Shown here: in pieces, positions 11,840 through 21,094 of the stretch
Layout: every line of letters begins with the position of its first letter
Position numbering within the stretch: position 1 is the stretch's first letter
From: Xanthobacteraceae bacterium 501b
GTDB taxonomy: Bacteria; Pseudomonadota; Alphaproteobacteria; Rhizobiales; Xanthobacteraceae
Reading direction: 5' to 3'
NCBI GenBank assembly: GCA_000378025.1
Contig: KB899087.1
Coordinates: 2,604,001 to 2,668,000, forward strand
DNA: 64,000 nucleotides
The notes under the pieces: generated by a model
Told to the model about the DNA's origin: nothing
Databases searched by the model: none
What the model saw: only the letters and a program-made list of their open reading frames with translations
Translations under genes and position numbers: made by a program

Positions 11840-12374
11840 ATGGGGCGACGAACCGCCCATCTTTGTCCATGAGATAAACGATGGCCGTGTGGTCCATCGT
11901 GTAGTCGTCACCTTGGGTCGGCACCTTCTTGGCATAGGCGCGATAAGCCCGCGTGACGGCGGCGATCTGCTCCGGTGTGCCGCTTAGCCCCTGTATGCTC
12001 GGGTGAAAGCTCCCGAGATAGGCCTTTAGCACCTCTGGCGTGTCCCGCTCGGGGTCGACGGTGATGAACAGTCCGGTTGCCTTGCGGGCATCGGGGCCCA
12101 ATGCCTCGAAGAGTTGCGACATCTCATAGAGCGCCGTGGGGCAGATGTCGGGGCAGTGGGTGAAGCCGAAAAACACGAGGGTTGGACTGCCTGCGTAGGT
12201 TTCCTGCGTCACCACCTGCCCGTCTTGGGCAACAAGCTGGTAGGGGCCACCGATCGTCACCTGGTTCGACACGGTGCCCGGTCCGGGCGGGAGCAGCGCA
12301 AGAGCGCTGGCGACGATGACGACGGCACCGACGACGAAGGCAGCGAGGAGCAGCAGAACACGACGGTTGGACAT
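11784..12374 (-). CDS. SCO1/SenC family copper chaperone
   Basis: 196 residues. A single N-terminal membrane anchor (VLLLLAAFVVGAVVIVAS) is followed by a thioredoxin-like domain. The copper-binding CxxxC appears as HCPDICP and the distant histidine as MDHTAIVY. SCO proteins deliver copper to the CuA site of cytochrome c oxidase or act as thiol-disulfide reductants in the periplasm. A 55-residue membrane protein lies 59 bases upstream on the same strand. The C-terminal codons overlap the end of the convergent glycosyltransferase. Confidence 0.9.
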   Translation of the reverse strand: MSNRRVLLLLAAFVVGAVVIVASALALLPPGPGTVSNQVTIGGPYQLVAQDGQVVTQETYAGSPTLVFFGFTHCPDICPTALYEMSQLFEALGPDARKATGLFITVDPERDTPEVLKAYLGSFHPSIQGLSGTPEQIAAVTRAYRAYAKKVPTQGDDYTMDHTAIVYLMDKDGRFVAPFNLKRPPEEAAAELRRYL

Positions 12375-12433
12375 GGCACCACAGCAAGGCTCGGCGAGGC
12401 CGCATCGGACGCCGCCACGGACAAATCACAGGC

Positions 12434-12601
12434 TCACAAGCAATAGGCCAGCCCGGCCGTCAGCATGTCGAAGAAAACGGTCGCACCGTGACGCGCCCAC
12501 AGGCCGATCGCCGCACAGATGACAAGGAGCGCGGCGATGCCCGCCCCCCAATTCCAGAAGCTCCCACGCGAAGATGCCACTTTCGCCATCGATCCCGCCA
12601 T
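12434..12601 (-). CDS. Small single-pass membrane protein, 55 residues
   Basis: An open frame of 55 codons from an ATG at 12601 preceded by GGGAGAA. The product starts MAGSMAKVASSRG and has one helix (WGAGIAALLVICAAIGLWA) and a short tail ending LAYCL. It is upstream of the SCO1 gene on the same strand, so a role with the oxidase assembly factor is possible. Several oxidase accessory subunits are similarly tiny, but I do not recognise the family. Confidence 0.6.
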   Translation of the reverse strand: MAGSMAKVASSRGSFWNWGAGIAALLVICAAIGLWARHGATVFFDMLTAGLAYCL

Positions 12602-12678
12602 TGGTTTCTCCCTCGCTTCAGCGTAGCACGAATGGCGCAGGTGAGAGCCTTTCGCGCAACGCCTGGCCGGTCAACACC

Positions 12679-13614
12679 TCAGTATCCGCGGCGCGGATCC
12701 ACCTCGTGCAGCGGCGGCATGCCCTGACGCACGCGGCGAATGCTCTCCGCCACATCGCGCGCGGCCAGGGCCGGCACCGTGATGCTCGCGACATGCGGGG
12801 TAATCAGCACATTGTCGAGCGCCCAGAGCGCGTGATCCTTGGGCAGCGGCTCGGTCTCGAACACGTCGAGCGTCGCCTCGGCGAGCTGGCCGGATCGCAG
12901 CGCCTCGACCAGCGCCGCCTCATCCACCAGCGCCCCGCGCGACACATTCACCAGCTTGGCGCCTTTCTGCATGAGGGCCAGTTCAGTGGCGCCAAGCAAA
13001 TGATGGGTGTCCGGCGTCAGCGGAACCAGGCAGACGACAATCTCGCTCTCTGAGAGCACGCGCTCCAGCCCATCGCGGCCAGTGAGCGCAGTGACACCAG
13101 GAATATCCTTCGGGCTCCGCGACCATCCCGTGGCCGAGAAGCCCATTGCCGCCAATGCCTTCGCCGATGCGGCGCCGAGCTCGCCCAGCCCCAGCACACC
13201 AACTTTGATCTCGAACAGCGGGCGGGGATGGACATAGTCCCACTCCCCCTGCCGCTTGGCGCGCTCGAAAACCGGGATGTCGCGGGCGTAGCGGGTGACG
13301 GCAAAGATGACATAGCTCGCCATCATAGCCTCCATGCCGGGATCGTTGAGGCGAGCGAACTTCACCGGCACGAGGTCGTCGCGCTTCATCAGCGCATCCA
13401 CGCCGGCACCGAGATTCACCACGAGCTGCAGATTGGGAAAGAGCGCGAAGAAACCAGCCGGCGGGACCCAGGTCAGTGCGTAGCGAATGTGAGCGGGGTC
13501 ACCGATGTCAGGAGCGATCCGCACGTCGAGATCGGGAAGCTCAGCGGTGAGCGCCGCCCGCCATTCCTGCGCATTGTCCACCGCACTGTAAAAGACCAGG
13601 GCCTCCCCGCTCAC
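12679..13614 (-). CDS. ghrA: Glyoxylate/hydroxypyruvate reductase A
   Basis: 311 residues of the D-2-hydroxyacid dehydrogenase family, reducing glyoxylate or hydroxypyruvate with NAD(P)H in the cytoplasm. The nucleotide-binding loop is GVLGLGELG. The catalytic arginine is in NVSRGALVDE, the glutamate in FETEPLPKDH and the histidine in ITPHVAS. The start is a GTG at 13614 preceded by GGGAGAAGG. It is followed by the small membrane protein and SCO1 on the same strand, with a 77-base gap. Confidence 0.88.
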   Translation of the reverse strand: MSGEALVFYSAVDNAQEWRAALTAELPDLDVRIAPDIGDPAHIRYALTWVPPAGFFALFPNLQLVVNLGAGVDALMKRDDLVPVKFARLNDPGMEAMMASYVIFAVTRYARDIPVFERAKRQGEWDYVHPRPLFEIKVGVLGLGELGAASAKALAAMGFSATGWSRSPKDIPGVTALTGRDGLERVLSESEIVVCLVPLTPDTHHLLGATELALMQKGAKLVNVSRGALVDEAALVEALRSGQLAEATLDVFETEPLPKDHALWALDNVLITPHVASITVPALAARDVAESIRRVRQGMPPLHEVDPRRGY

Positions 13615-13767
13615 GCACCTTCTCCCATTTTCCCGCCCGCCGACTCGCCAGGCGGAACTATCCTAACGGGTTGGGACGACACCAAGAAAGCGGGCTCAGC
13701 CCCGCCTCCCGTCGGAAGAGGCGCCAGCGATCGAGACCACGGCGACCACCGGCAGAAAAACGGCGCG

Positions 13768-15978
13768 TCAGGCGATCTCGGGCAAGCGGTCGAGATGCTT
13801 GTCAAGCGTGATGGGGTAGTCACGCACGCGCGCGCCGGTAGCGTTGTAAATCGCGTTGGCCACTGCCGCACCGACGCCGCATATGCCAAGCTCCCCCACG
13901 CCCTTGGCCTTCAGCGGCGTCGACATCGGGTCGGTCTCATCGAGGAAGACCACCTCCTGGTGGGGAATGTCAGCGTGCACTGGCACCTCATAGCCGGCAA
14001 GGTCGTGATTAACGAAGAAGCCACGTTTCGTATCCACCGCCAGTTCCTCCATCAGCGCCGCGCCGGCCCCCATGGTCATGGCGCCGATCACCTGGCTGCG
14101 AGCTGATTTCGGATTAAGAATACGCCCGGCGGCACAGACGGCGAGCATGCGGCGGATGCGGCTCTCCCCCGTCGCGCTATCCACCGCCACCTCGACAAAA
14201 TGGCCGGCGAAGGTGGACTGCTGCATCTTCTCGGCAATGTCGCCATATTCCATGCTGTCCTCGGCGACGAGATCGCCTTCGGCCGCCGCAGCCCGAAGCT
14301 TGGCGGAGCGATTACCGACCCGAACTTCACCATCGACGAACTCCGCATCCGCCGAATTGAAGCTCATCTTGCGCGCTACCTCCTCGCGCAGCTTCATGCA
14401 GGCGGCGTAGACACCGGCAGTGGAACTGGCCGCGCCCCACTGGCCGCCCGAGCCGGCAGAGACGGGAAAGCTGGAATCGCCAAGCACCACCTGCACCTGA
14501 TCCATGGGCACGCCCATCATCTCGGCAGCGGTCTGGGCGATGATGGTGTAGCTGCCAGTGCCGATATCGGTCATGTCGGTCTCGACAGTCACGATTCCCC
14601 GGCTATCCAACCGCACACGCGCACCGGATTTTGCCAGCAGGTTGTTGCGGAAGCCTGCAGCCATGCCCAGGCCGATCAGCCAGCGGCCGTCGCGGATCTG
14701 GCCCGGGCGGGCGTTGCGTCGATCCCATCCGAAACGCTCCGCCCCGAGGCGCAGGCATTGCGCGAAGGGCCGCGCCGAAAAAGGCCGTTCGGGATGCTCC
14801 GGGTCAACCTGGGTGTCGTTACGGATGCGGAACTCGACCGGATCGATACCAAGTTTTTCCGCCATCTCGTCCATGGCGATCTCCAGCGCCATCAGGCCCG
14901 GCGCCTCGCCCGGCGCGCGCATGGCGTTGCCCTCGGGCAGGTCGAGCACGGCGAGGCGCATGGAGGTCATGCGGTTGGCACCGGCATAGAGCAGGCGGGT
15001 CTGACCGACCGCCGTTTCCGGCCCGCCGCCCTCCAGATCGCCGGACCAGCTCTCGTGGCCGATGGCGCTGATCGTGCCGTCGCGTTCAGCGCCGAGGCGG
15101 ATGCGCTGGATAGTGGCCGGGCGATGGGTGGTATTATTGGCGATCAGTGGGCGCTGCAGCGCGACCTTGACGGGACGGCCCGCCGCCCGGGCGCCAAGCG
15201 CAGCCAGCACCACATCGGCGCGCAGGAACAGCTTCGAGCCGAAGCCGCCGCCGATATAGGGGGAAATGAGGCGAACCTTTTCCGGCGGCAGGCCCAGCGT
15301 GGTGGCAAGCTCGCCTGTCGACCAGGCAACCATCTGGTTGGAGGTCCAGACGGTCAACCGGTCCCCCTCCCAGCGGGCAAGCGTTGCGTGTGGCTCCATC
15401 ATCGCGTGGGACTGGTCCGGCGTCGTATATGTCTCGTCCAGCCGCACGGCAGCCTGCGCGTAGGCGCGGGGAAAATCGCCGATATGGGTGTCGATCGGCC
15501 CGGTTAGGTCGGTGGGCTCGGGCGCAGTGGCGGCGCCCTTTGCTGTGTAAAGATCGAAGCTGCCGGGCTCGGCCTTATAGTCGATACGCACGAGGTGAGC
15601 CGCGGCGCGGGCCTGCTCGAAGCTCTCCGCTACCACGAGAGCGACCGCCTGATGGTAGTGCTGGATAGCGGGCCCGCCAAGCAAATGGGCGGTGTTGTAA
15701 TTACCCTTCGTGAGCGCGCCGGCATTCTGGGCCGTGACGACAGCCAGCACGCCAGGCGCGCGTTCCGCCGCCGACAGGTCCATCGCGGTGATGCGGCCCT
15801 TGGCGATAGTGGCGCCGATCACATGGCCATAGGCGGGATCGGCGACGATATCGTGCCGCTCATAGGCATAGGGCGCCGTCCCGGTGGTCTTGAGTGGGCC
15901 GTCGATGCGGTCGAGCGGCCGGCCGATCACTTTCAGTCGGTCGATCGGATTGGCGGCGGCGGGGGAATCGAATTTCAT
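13768..15978 (-). CDS. Molybdopterin-binding subunit of a PaoABC-type aldehyde oxidoreductase
   Basis: 736 residues of the xanthine dehydrogenase family large subunit. Recognisable parts are the N-terminal hammerhead (GRPLDRIDGPLKTTG), the molybdenum-site loops IGGGFGSKLF and AMRAPGEAPG, and the C-terminal catalytic glutamate in KGVGELGICGV. It oxidises an aldehyde or heterocycle by hydroxylation, passing electrons to the FAD and iron-sulfur subunits. It is the last gene of a three-gene operon after the FAD subunit (3-base gap). It has no signal peptide of its own and would be co-exported with the Tat-signal subunit. No PaoD-like chaperone is found nearby. Confidence 0.88.
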   Translation of the reverse strand: MKFDSPAAANPIDRLKVIGRPLDRIDGPLKTTGTAPYAYERHDIVADPAYGHVIGATIAKGRITAMDLSAAERAPGVLAVVTAQNAGALTKGNYNTAHLLGGPAIQHYHQAVALVVAESFEQARAAAHLVRIDYKAEPGSFDLYTAKGAATAPEPTDLTGPIDTHIGDFPRAYAQAAVRLDETYTTPDQSHAMMEPHATLARWEGDRLTVWTSNQMVAWSTGELATTLGLPPEKVRLISPYIGGGFGSKLFLRADVVLAALGARAAGRPVKVALQRPLIANNTTHRPATIQRIRLGAERDGTISAIGHESWSGDLEGGGPETAVGQTRLLYAGANRMTSMRLAVLDLPEGNAMRAPGEAPGLMALEIAMDEMAEKLGIDPVEFRIRNDTQVDPEHPERPFSARPFAQCLRLGAERFGWDRRNARPGQIRDGRWLIGLGMAAGFRNNLLAKSGARVRLDSRGIVTVETDMTDIGTGSYTIIAQTAAEMMGVPMDQVQVVLGDSSFPVSAGSGGQWGAASSTAGVYAACMKLREEVARKMSFNSADAEFVDGEVRVGNRSAKLRAAAAEGDLVAEDSMEYGDIAEKMQQSTFAGHFVEVAVDSATGESRIRRMLAVCAAGRILNPKSARSQVIGAMTMGAGAALMEELAVDTKRGFFVNHDLAGYEVPVHADIPHQEVVFLDETDPMSTPLKAKGVGELGICGVGAAVANAIYNATGARVRDYPITLDKHLDRLPEIA

Positions 15979-15981
15979 GGC

Positions 15982-16932
15982 TCAGCCCCTTGCCTCGACG
16001 AGGATCGACGCGAGCGTGCGCTCGACGAGCGTGATCTTGAAGGCGTTCTCACGCGTGGGTCGCGCGCCCGCCAGCAACGGCCCGACGACGGCGTTCGCCC
16101 CGCGCGGCATTTCTCTTTCGGCCGCCTCGACACGCCACGGCTTGTGGGCAACACCACCGAGCGCGACGCGGCCCGATCCGTCCGGCTGCAGGACGGCACC
16201 GACAGAGACCAACGCGAAGGCGTAGGACGCGCGGTCGCGCACCTTGCGATAGATTTGGCGCCCACCGAGAGGCTTCGGCAAGACAACGGCTGTGATCAGC
16301 TCTCCCGGCTCCAGCGCGGTCTCGACATGCGGGGTATCGCCGGGAAGACGATGGAATTCGGCGATGGGAAAGGCGCGGGCGGAACCATCCGCCTGCACCG
16401 TCTCGACCGTCGCGTCCAGCGCCCGCAAGGCTACCGCCATGTCGCTGGGATGGGTAGCAATGCAGGCCTCGCTGGCTCCAATGATCGCCAGCTGGCGGGT
16501 AAAGCCGCCGATGGCAGCACAGCCACTTCCGGGCTTGCGCTTGTTGCAGGGTTGGGCCGTATCATAGAAATAGGGGCAGCGTGTGCGCTGGAGCAGGTTT
16601 CCGGCAGTGGTGGCCTTGTTTCGCAATTGCCCCGAGGCACCGGTGAGCAGGGCGCGGGCCAGCAGCTCATAGTCCCGCCGCACCCGTTGATCCGCTGCCA
16701 GATCGGTATTGCTGACGAGCGCCCCGATGCGCAGGCCGCCCTGCTCCGTGGCCTCGATAGTGTCGAGCCCCAGCTCATTGACGTCGATCAGATGGGGCGG
16801 CGTTTCGATTTGCAGCTTCATCAGGTCCAGCAGGTTCGTGCCACCGGCGATGAACCGGGCCCCCTGCGTGCGCGCAGCCGCCGCAGCCGCCGCAGCCGGA
16901 GTAGCGGCGCGCTCATAGGTAAAGGGCCTCAT
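15982..16932 (-). CDS. FAD-binding subunit of the aldehyde oxidoreductase (PaoB-like)
   Basis: 316 residues of the CO dehydrogenase flavoprotein family. The FAD site is seen in [13 protein letters not shown] and [11 protein letters not shown]. The insertion [21 protein letters not shown] (cysteines spaced for an extra [4Fe-4S] cluster) is the mark of PaoB-type subunits. This supports the periplasmic aldehyde oxidoreductase type over xanthine dehydrogenase. It overlaps the upstream iron-sulfur gene by four bases, showing translational coupling. Confidence 0.88.
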   Translation of the reverse strand: MRPFTYERAATPAAAAAAAARTQGARFIAGGTNLLDLMKLQIETPPHLIDVNELGLDTIEATEQGGLRIGALVSNTDLAADQRVRRDYELLARALLTGASGQLRNKATTAGNLLQRTRCPYFYDTAQPCNKRKPGSGCAAIGGFTRQLAIIGASEACIATHPSDMAVALRALDATVETVQADGSARAFPIAEFHRLPGDTPHVETALEPGELITAVVLPKPLGGRQIYRKVRDRASYAFALVSVGAVLQPDGSGRVALGGVAHKPWRVEAAEREMPRGANAVVGPLLAGARPTRENAFKITLVERTLASILVEARG

Positions 16933-17591
16933 GCGGGGCTCCTCGAAACGTCTGAAATGGCGTCGATGATGTTGGAGTAGGCTCCGCAGCGGCAGATATT
17001 GCCGCTCATGCGCTCCCGCAGCTCATCGACTGAGGCTTCGGGCGCGACGGTGAGATCGCCAGTGACATGGCTTGGAATCCCAGCCTCGATCTCGTTGAGG
17101 ACCGCCACCGCCGAGCAGATCTGACCCGGCGTGCAATACCCGCATTGATAGCCGTCATGCGCAACGAAAGCGGCTTGCATCGGGTGCAGATCGCAGGGCT
17201 GCCCGAGCCCCTCGATCGTGGTGATGGCGTCGCCCTCATGCATGACGGCCAGCGTCAGGCAAGAGTTGATGCGCAGGCCATCGACCATCACGGTGCAAGC
17301 CCCGCACTGGCCGTGATCGCAGCCTTTCTTTGTGCCGGTCAAGTGGAGATGCTCGCGCAGCGCCTCGAGCAGCGTGGTGCGTGTGTCGACGTGCAGTTCC
17401 CTGACCGTACCGTTGACGGTGAAGCTGACGGCCATCTGCGTCGCCTCCGCCGCGATAGCCTCATTCGCCGGCGAGATCTCGCGCGCGCCTTCGGCTTGCG
17501 CGCTGCGCCCAGCGGTGGTTGCGGCGACGGTGACAGCCCCGGCCGCGAGCAAATCGCGTCGTGACAGTCCGGTTTCGGGAGTTCGCTGCAT
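16929..17591 (-). CDS. [2Fe-2S] subunit of the aldehyde oxidoreductase with Tat signal (PaoA-like)
   Basis: 220 residues from the ATG at 17591. A twin-arginine signal [10 protein letters not shown] is followed by a hydrophobic stretch, so the complex should be exported folded. The plant-type cluster ligands are in [16 protein letters not shown] and the second cluster ligands in [11 protein letters not shown] and NICRCGAY. Sixteen further codons are open upstream, but the chosen start places the arginine pair near the N-terminus. It is first of the operon; the promoter should lie in 17592-17933. Confidence 0.87.
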   Translation of the reverse strand: MQRTPETGLSRRDLLAAGAVTVAATTAGRSAQAEGAREISPANEAIAAEATQMAVSFTVNGTVRELHVDTRTTLLEALREHLHLTGTKKGCDHGQCGACTVMVDGLRINSCLTLAVMHEGDAITTIEGLGQPCDLHPMQAAFVAHDGYQCGYCTPGQICSAVAVLNEIEAGIPSHVTGDLTVAPEASVDELRERMSGNICRCGAYSNIIDAISDVSRSPA

Positions 17592-17933
17592 GGGTGATCC
17601 GTGTTTGGGTATCCAAATTGCTGCGAGAGAAGGCCGCATGTCCCATGCTCACCGGACATATTCCGGTCTGCTCCGGTGCGATCACTCCCTCGGGGCGCGT
17701 CCCCGCCTTGGTCAGGGAGGCAATGCCAGCCCGATCGATGAGTTCCCGACGCCACCGCGACAAGCCGACCGCCTTGCGGCATCGGTTCAGCGAAGTTTCT
17801 GGAATCACTCCAAAATTTAGCTCGACATCCGACATCTTCACGATCGCTTGTGGACGTGACGGAGGCGACGGGTGGAGCGGAACGGGTAAGGAGCGAGCGC
17901 CGTGGTCGCGAGCGGCTGCCGACATCAGTGGCG
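17592..17933. other. Intergenic region upstream of the aldehyde oxidoreductase operon
   Basis: About 340 bases between the paoA-like gene and the left attachment repeat. I see no convincing coding frame, RNA gene or strong promoter box. The promoter of the leftward oxidoreductase operon must be here. Before integration this stretch lay just 3' of tRNA-Gly. Confidence 0.4.
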
Positions 17934-17984
17934 GGCGCTGGAGCGGGCGAAGGGAATCGAACCCTCGTATGCAGCTTGGGAAGC
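17934..17984. repeat. attL, left 51-bp attachment repeat
   Basis: Identical over 51 bp to 35106-35156. It contains the anticodon arm, T arm and acceptor 3' strand of tRNA-Gly (leftward sense) plus five bases beyond the CCA. The 5' half of the tRNA is absent here, so this is the non-functional remnant left by integration. Confidence 0.9.
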
Positions 17985-18044
17985 CCAAGCACGGCGTGAG
18001 CTACTAACACCCACGTTCCCCATTGCTACCCGAGGAGGGATAGC

Positions 18045-18839
18045 ATGGGAAGTCTGCTCAGGGACTGGCACGGGGGGCTCGTTATGATGCCGGCCACCCG
18101 CTCACGCGCGTTCTGCGGGTTCGAACGCCTGATCGTTGGCGGCGACATGACGTCGATCGACCTCGCCATGAAGTCGGTATGGCAGGCTCATGGAAAAGGT
18201 GCCCTATCGGACACTGAAGCGCAGGCATTGTCGGACCTTGCGCAAAGTCGCCGCACTCGACGGTCGCCGCATGCACCCGATTCCGTCGGCGCTGCACTGA
18301 TCAAACGCTTCCAGCCTCGCAGGCTGCAGCGCTCGCCTGACCGAGAGGCCTCTCTGCGCCGTCGGCGAGAACTCGCCAGCATGTCACCTATGCCACGCCA
18401 TCTGGCGAACCACTTCACGGAGGGCCAGCGCTCGGCCCTGGCGGTCATCGCGGGCGAGGTAAAGCATCACGGCCGGTGCGACCTCCCGCTCGACAAGATC
18501 GCGGCACTCGCCGGCGTGTGCCGCACCACGGCCCGCAATGCGATCAATGAGGCGAAGCGGCTGGGGCTGGTGCGTGTGATCTCCCGGCCGCGCCCAGGCC
18601 AGAAGAACCTCACCAACGTCGTCGAGATCGTCTCGCCGGAATGGCGCACCTGGCTGAAGCGAGGGCCGACGGCTCACCGGCCGACAGGGTGCAAAACGCT
18701 TTCCGCGTCCAAAATTCTGCGCCCCACGATGAGCACAGAAAGAAAGATTGCCTTCGAAAGAAGAGCAGAGGGAGGGCCGTTCGCACCGGCTAAGGATCAT
18801 CTGAACCCAGCGAGGACATGCAATGACCGGGACCGCTGA
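18045..18839 (+). CDS. Phage winged-helix DNA-binding protein
   Basis: 264 residues. The start at 18045 has a strong GAGGAGG site; a second in-frame ATG at 18147 is possible. The N-terminal third is basic and low in structure. Residues about 120-195 form a winged-helix domain: LPLDKIAALAGVCRTTARN is a helix-turn-helix, followed by wing residues and NVVEIVSPEWRTWLKRG. This type is frequent in rhizobial prophages and may act as replication initiator or regulator. It shares the E-I-x-S-P-E-W motif with the next gene, which starts inside its last codons. Confidence 0.65.
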   Translation: MGSLLRDWHGGLVMMPATRSRAFCGFERLIVGGDMTSIDLAMKSVWQAHGKGALSDTEAQALSDLAQSRRTRRSPHAPDSVGAALIKRFQPRRLQRSPDREASLRRRRELASMSPMPRHLANHFTEGQRSALAVIAGEVKHHGRCDLPLDKIAALAGVCRTTARNAINEAKRLGLVRVISRPRPGQKNLTNVVEIVSPEWRTWLKRGPTAHRPTGCKTLSASKILRPTMSTERKIAFERRAEGGPFAPAKDHLNPARTCNDRDR

Positions 18840-19200
18840 ACTCCTGAAGCGCGGGCGGGGGCGGCGCCGTGCCGAAACGACCGTAACGGCTCTGCCACCT
18901 GCTTATCGACCCATCTTCACCCATGGCCAGAATGTCGTTCTGGAGGCGTTGGTGAAGAAACTGCCGCGCATCCGCCGCGCCGTGGTGTCCCGGCGCGACC
19001 TGATGGTGCTGACAGGCCTCAGCCGACATGTCGTCGAGGATGCCTTGCGGCTGGCAAGGCAGATCGGCTTGACGCGCGAGTGGCAGCACAAGCCGGGCGA
19101 AGAGGCGAACACCATCGAGATCATCTCGCCGGAATGGCTGGCGTGGATCGAGGAGCGCATGCCCCAGCCTGCGCAAAAACGCGCGAGTTTGCGCAAGTAG
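18823..19200 (+). CDS. Small winged-helix protein, paralogue of the preceding gene
   Basis: 125 residues. The N-terminus is basic (LLKRGRGRRRAE). The helix-turn-helix region VSRRDLMVLTGLSRHVVEDA is followed by a wing and EIISPEWLAWIEER, closely echoing the C-terminal part of the 18045 protein. The start overlaps the end of that gene by 17 bases, so the two are co-translated. Role unknown; a regulator of the head genes or a DNA-binding replication factor is possible. Confidence 0.6.
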   Translation: MTGTAELLKRGRGRRRAETTVTALPPAYRPIFTHGQNVVLEALVKKLPRIRRAVVSRRDLMVLTGLSRHVVEDALRLARQIGLTREWQHKPGEEANTIEIISPEWLAWIEERMPQPAQKRASLRK

Positions 19201-19406
19201 CCGGCTGGTGCCGTCCGCGCCGCGAGGCTCATAAAATGGGGATGGAAAACACGCTCCCCATAATCCGGCACGGTGCCCTCCTCACCGGGGGGGTGGTCGA
19301 CGACTTGCCCCAACGGGGCCGGGACCGTCTGGGGTGCCTCGCGCGTGATAGAGCCGAAATAGGCTTTTTGATCAGTTGTTTAGATTGAAATCGAGGGTTT
19401 TCTGCA

Positions 19407-20588
19407 GTGTTCGCGACGGTCAAAAACTGGTTCGGCATGACGACCAAGAGCCTGGCGGCGCCGGATGCGGATCTGCAGGCGATCTTCGGCGCGTTGCCGT
19501 CCGGCTTGTCGGTCGGCGCGGCACAGGCGCTGACCGTGCCGGCGGTGGCCTCGGCGATCCGCTTGCTGTCGGAGGCGGCGGCCTGTCTCGACCTGAAGAT
19601 CATGCGCCGCGTCGGCGGTGCCGAGGTTGATGCCTCCGACCATCCCGTCGCGGCGCTCCTCGCGGCCCGCCCGAACGACTGGACCTGCAGCTTTGAGTTC
19701 GTGCGGGACATGATCGCGGCGGCGCTGGTGAGCGACAAGGGCGCTCTCGCCCTGGCGAACAAGGTCGACGGGCGGGTGATCGAGCTGGTGCGCTATGAGC
19801 CGGCGCACTTCACGGTCGACTACTCCGGCGATGGCCGGCTGGAGCCGAGCTTCCGTATCAACAATGTGCCGGTGTCGGCGGACGACGTGGTGCATCTGCG
19901 CTCGCCCTTCGCGCGGTGCCCGCTCTCGCTGGCTGCGGATGCGATCGGCGTGGCGAAGACGATGGAGCAGCACGCTGGCCGGCTGTTCCGTGACGGTGCC
20001 CGCCCGTCCGGCGTGCTGTCGCTTAAGGATCGTACCTCGCCGGAGGCTCTGAAGCGCATCCGGGAGGCCTGGCAGTTCGCCCATGGTGGCGGCAAGTCCG
20101 GCGGCACCGCCATCGTTGAAGGCGGGGCGGAGTATACGCAGCTCACCCTGGCGTCGACCGATGCGCAGTTTCTGGAGCTGCGCACATTCCAGATCGTCGA
20201 GATCTCCCGCGCCTTCCGTGTTCCGCCCTCGATGCTCTACGAGCTGGATCGCGCCACCTGGTCGAACTCCGAGCAGATGGGCAAGGAGTTCCTGACCTAT
20301 TCGCTGGAGCCGTGGCTGCGCGCCTTTGAGGGCGCCCTGCGCCGGGCGCTGTTCACGGCGGAGGAGCGGCGCGAGTACCGCGTGGCCTTCGACCGCGACG
20401 ACCTCACCCGCGCCAGCCTCACCGAGCGCGCCACTGCCATCGCCTCGCTGATCTCCTCGCGGGTGCTCAACCCGAATGAGGGCCGCGACTGGATCGACCT
20501 GCCGCCGCGCCCCGGCGGCGAGGAATACGCCAATCCCAATACCGGCTCCAGCCAGCCCGGCGGCGCCCCTGCCGAGGTCGCCGCCTGA
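19407..20588 (+). CDS. HK97-family portal protein
   Basis: 393 residues starting at a GTG. Portal proteins form the dodecameric channel at one capsid vertex through which DNA is packaged. Family marks include the N-terminal ALTVPAVASAIRLLSEA, the middle DDVVHLRSPF, and FRVPPSMLYELDRATWSNSEQM, the typical portal C-terminal core. The length is normal. It begins a tight head-gene run: the protease ATG overlaps its stop by one base. A 206-base spacer separates it from the regulators and must hold the late promoter. Confidence 0.9.
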   Translation: MFATVKNWFGMTTKSLAAPDADLQAIFGALPSGLSVGAAQALTVPAVASAIRLLSEAAACLDLKIMRRVGGAEVDASDHPVAALLAARPNDWTCSFEFVRDMIAAALVSDKGALALANKVDGRVIELVRYEPAHFTVDYSGDGRLEPSFRINNVPVSADDVVHLRSPFARCPLSLAADAIGVAKTMEQHAGRLFRDGARPSGVLSLKDRTSPEALKRIREAWQFAHGGGKSGGTAIVEGGAEYTQLTLASTDAQFLELRTFQIVEISRAFRVPPSMLYELDRATWSNSEQMGKEFLTYSLEPWLRAFEGALRRALFTAEERREYRVAFDRDDLTRASLTERATAIASLISSRVLNPNEGRDWIDLPPRPGGEEYANPNTGSSQPGGAPAEVAA

Positions 20589-21091
20589 TGGAGCACGCTT
20601 TCATCGAGACCAAGATCCTCGCCGACGATGCCGGCCTTATCTCCGGCCTTGCGTGGAAGTTCGGCGCGCCCGATCGCCTCGGCGACATGATCGAGCCGGG
20701 CGCCTTCAAGGGCCTCAAGCTTCCGCTGCCGATGCTGTTCGGCCACAACCTGAACGATCCCGTTGGCGTGTGGACCGAAGCGCAGGAGACCGGCGCCGGC
20801 CTCGCCCTCAAAGGTCACATGCTGATCGACGATATGCCGCGCGCCCGCGAGGTCCGCGCCCTGGTGAAGGCCGGCGCGGTCGGTGGCCTCTCCATCGGCT
20901 TCATCACCCGCAAGGCCGTGGCGCGCACCGGTGGCGGCCGCACCATCACGGCGCTCGATCTTTTCGAGGTGTCGCTCGTCACGGCGCCCATGCACCCCGG
21001 CGCGCGGATCACTGGCGCCAAGTCTGCGGCGGACGCCTTCCGGCTCGCCGAATCCCTCCGCCGCGCTGAAGCGGCCATCAAAGGAAGCTGA
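20588..21091 (+). CDS. HK97-family prohead protease
   Basis: 167 residues of the U35-type serine protease that trims the capsid delta domain during maturation. The catalytic histidine is in MLFGHNLNDP and the serine in GLSIGFITRKA, with an acidic residue in LDLFEVSLVTAP. The start overlaps the portal stop, and the capsid gene begins three bases after its stop. Confidence 0.9.
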   Translation: MEHAFIETKILADDAGLISGLAWKFGAPDRLGDMIEPGAFKGLKLPLPMLFGHNLNDPVGVWTEAQETGAGLALKGHMLIDDMPRAREVRALVKAGAVGGLSIGFITRKAVARTGGGRTITALDLFEVSLVTAPMHPGARITGAKSAADAFRLAESLRRAEAAIKGS

Positions 21092-21094
21092 CCG

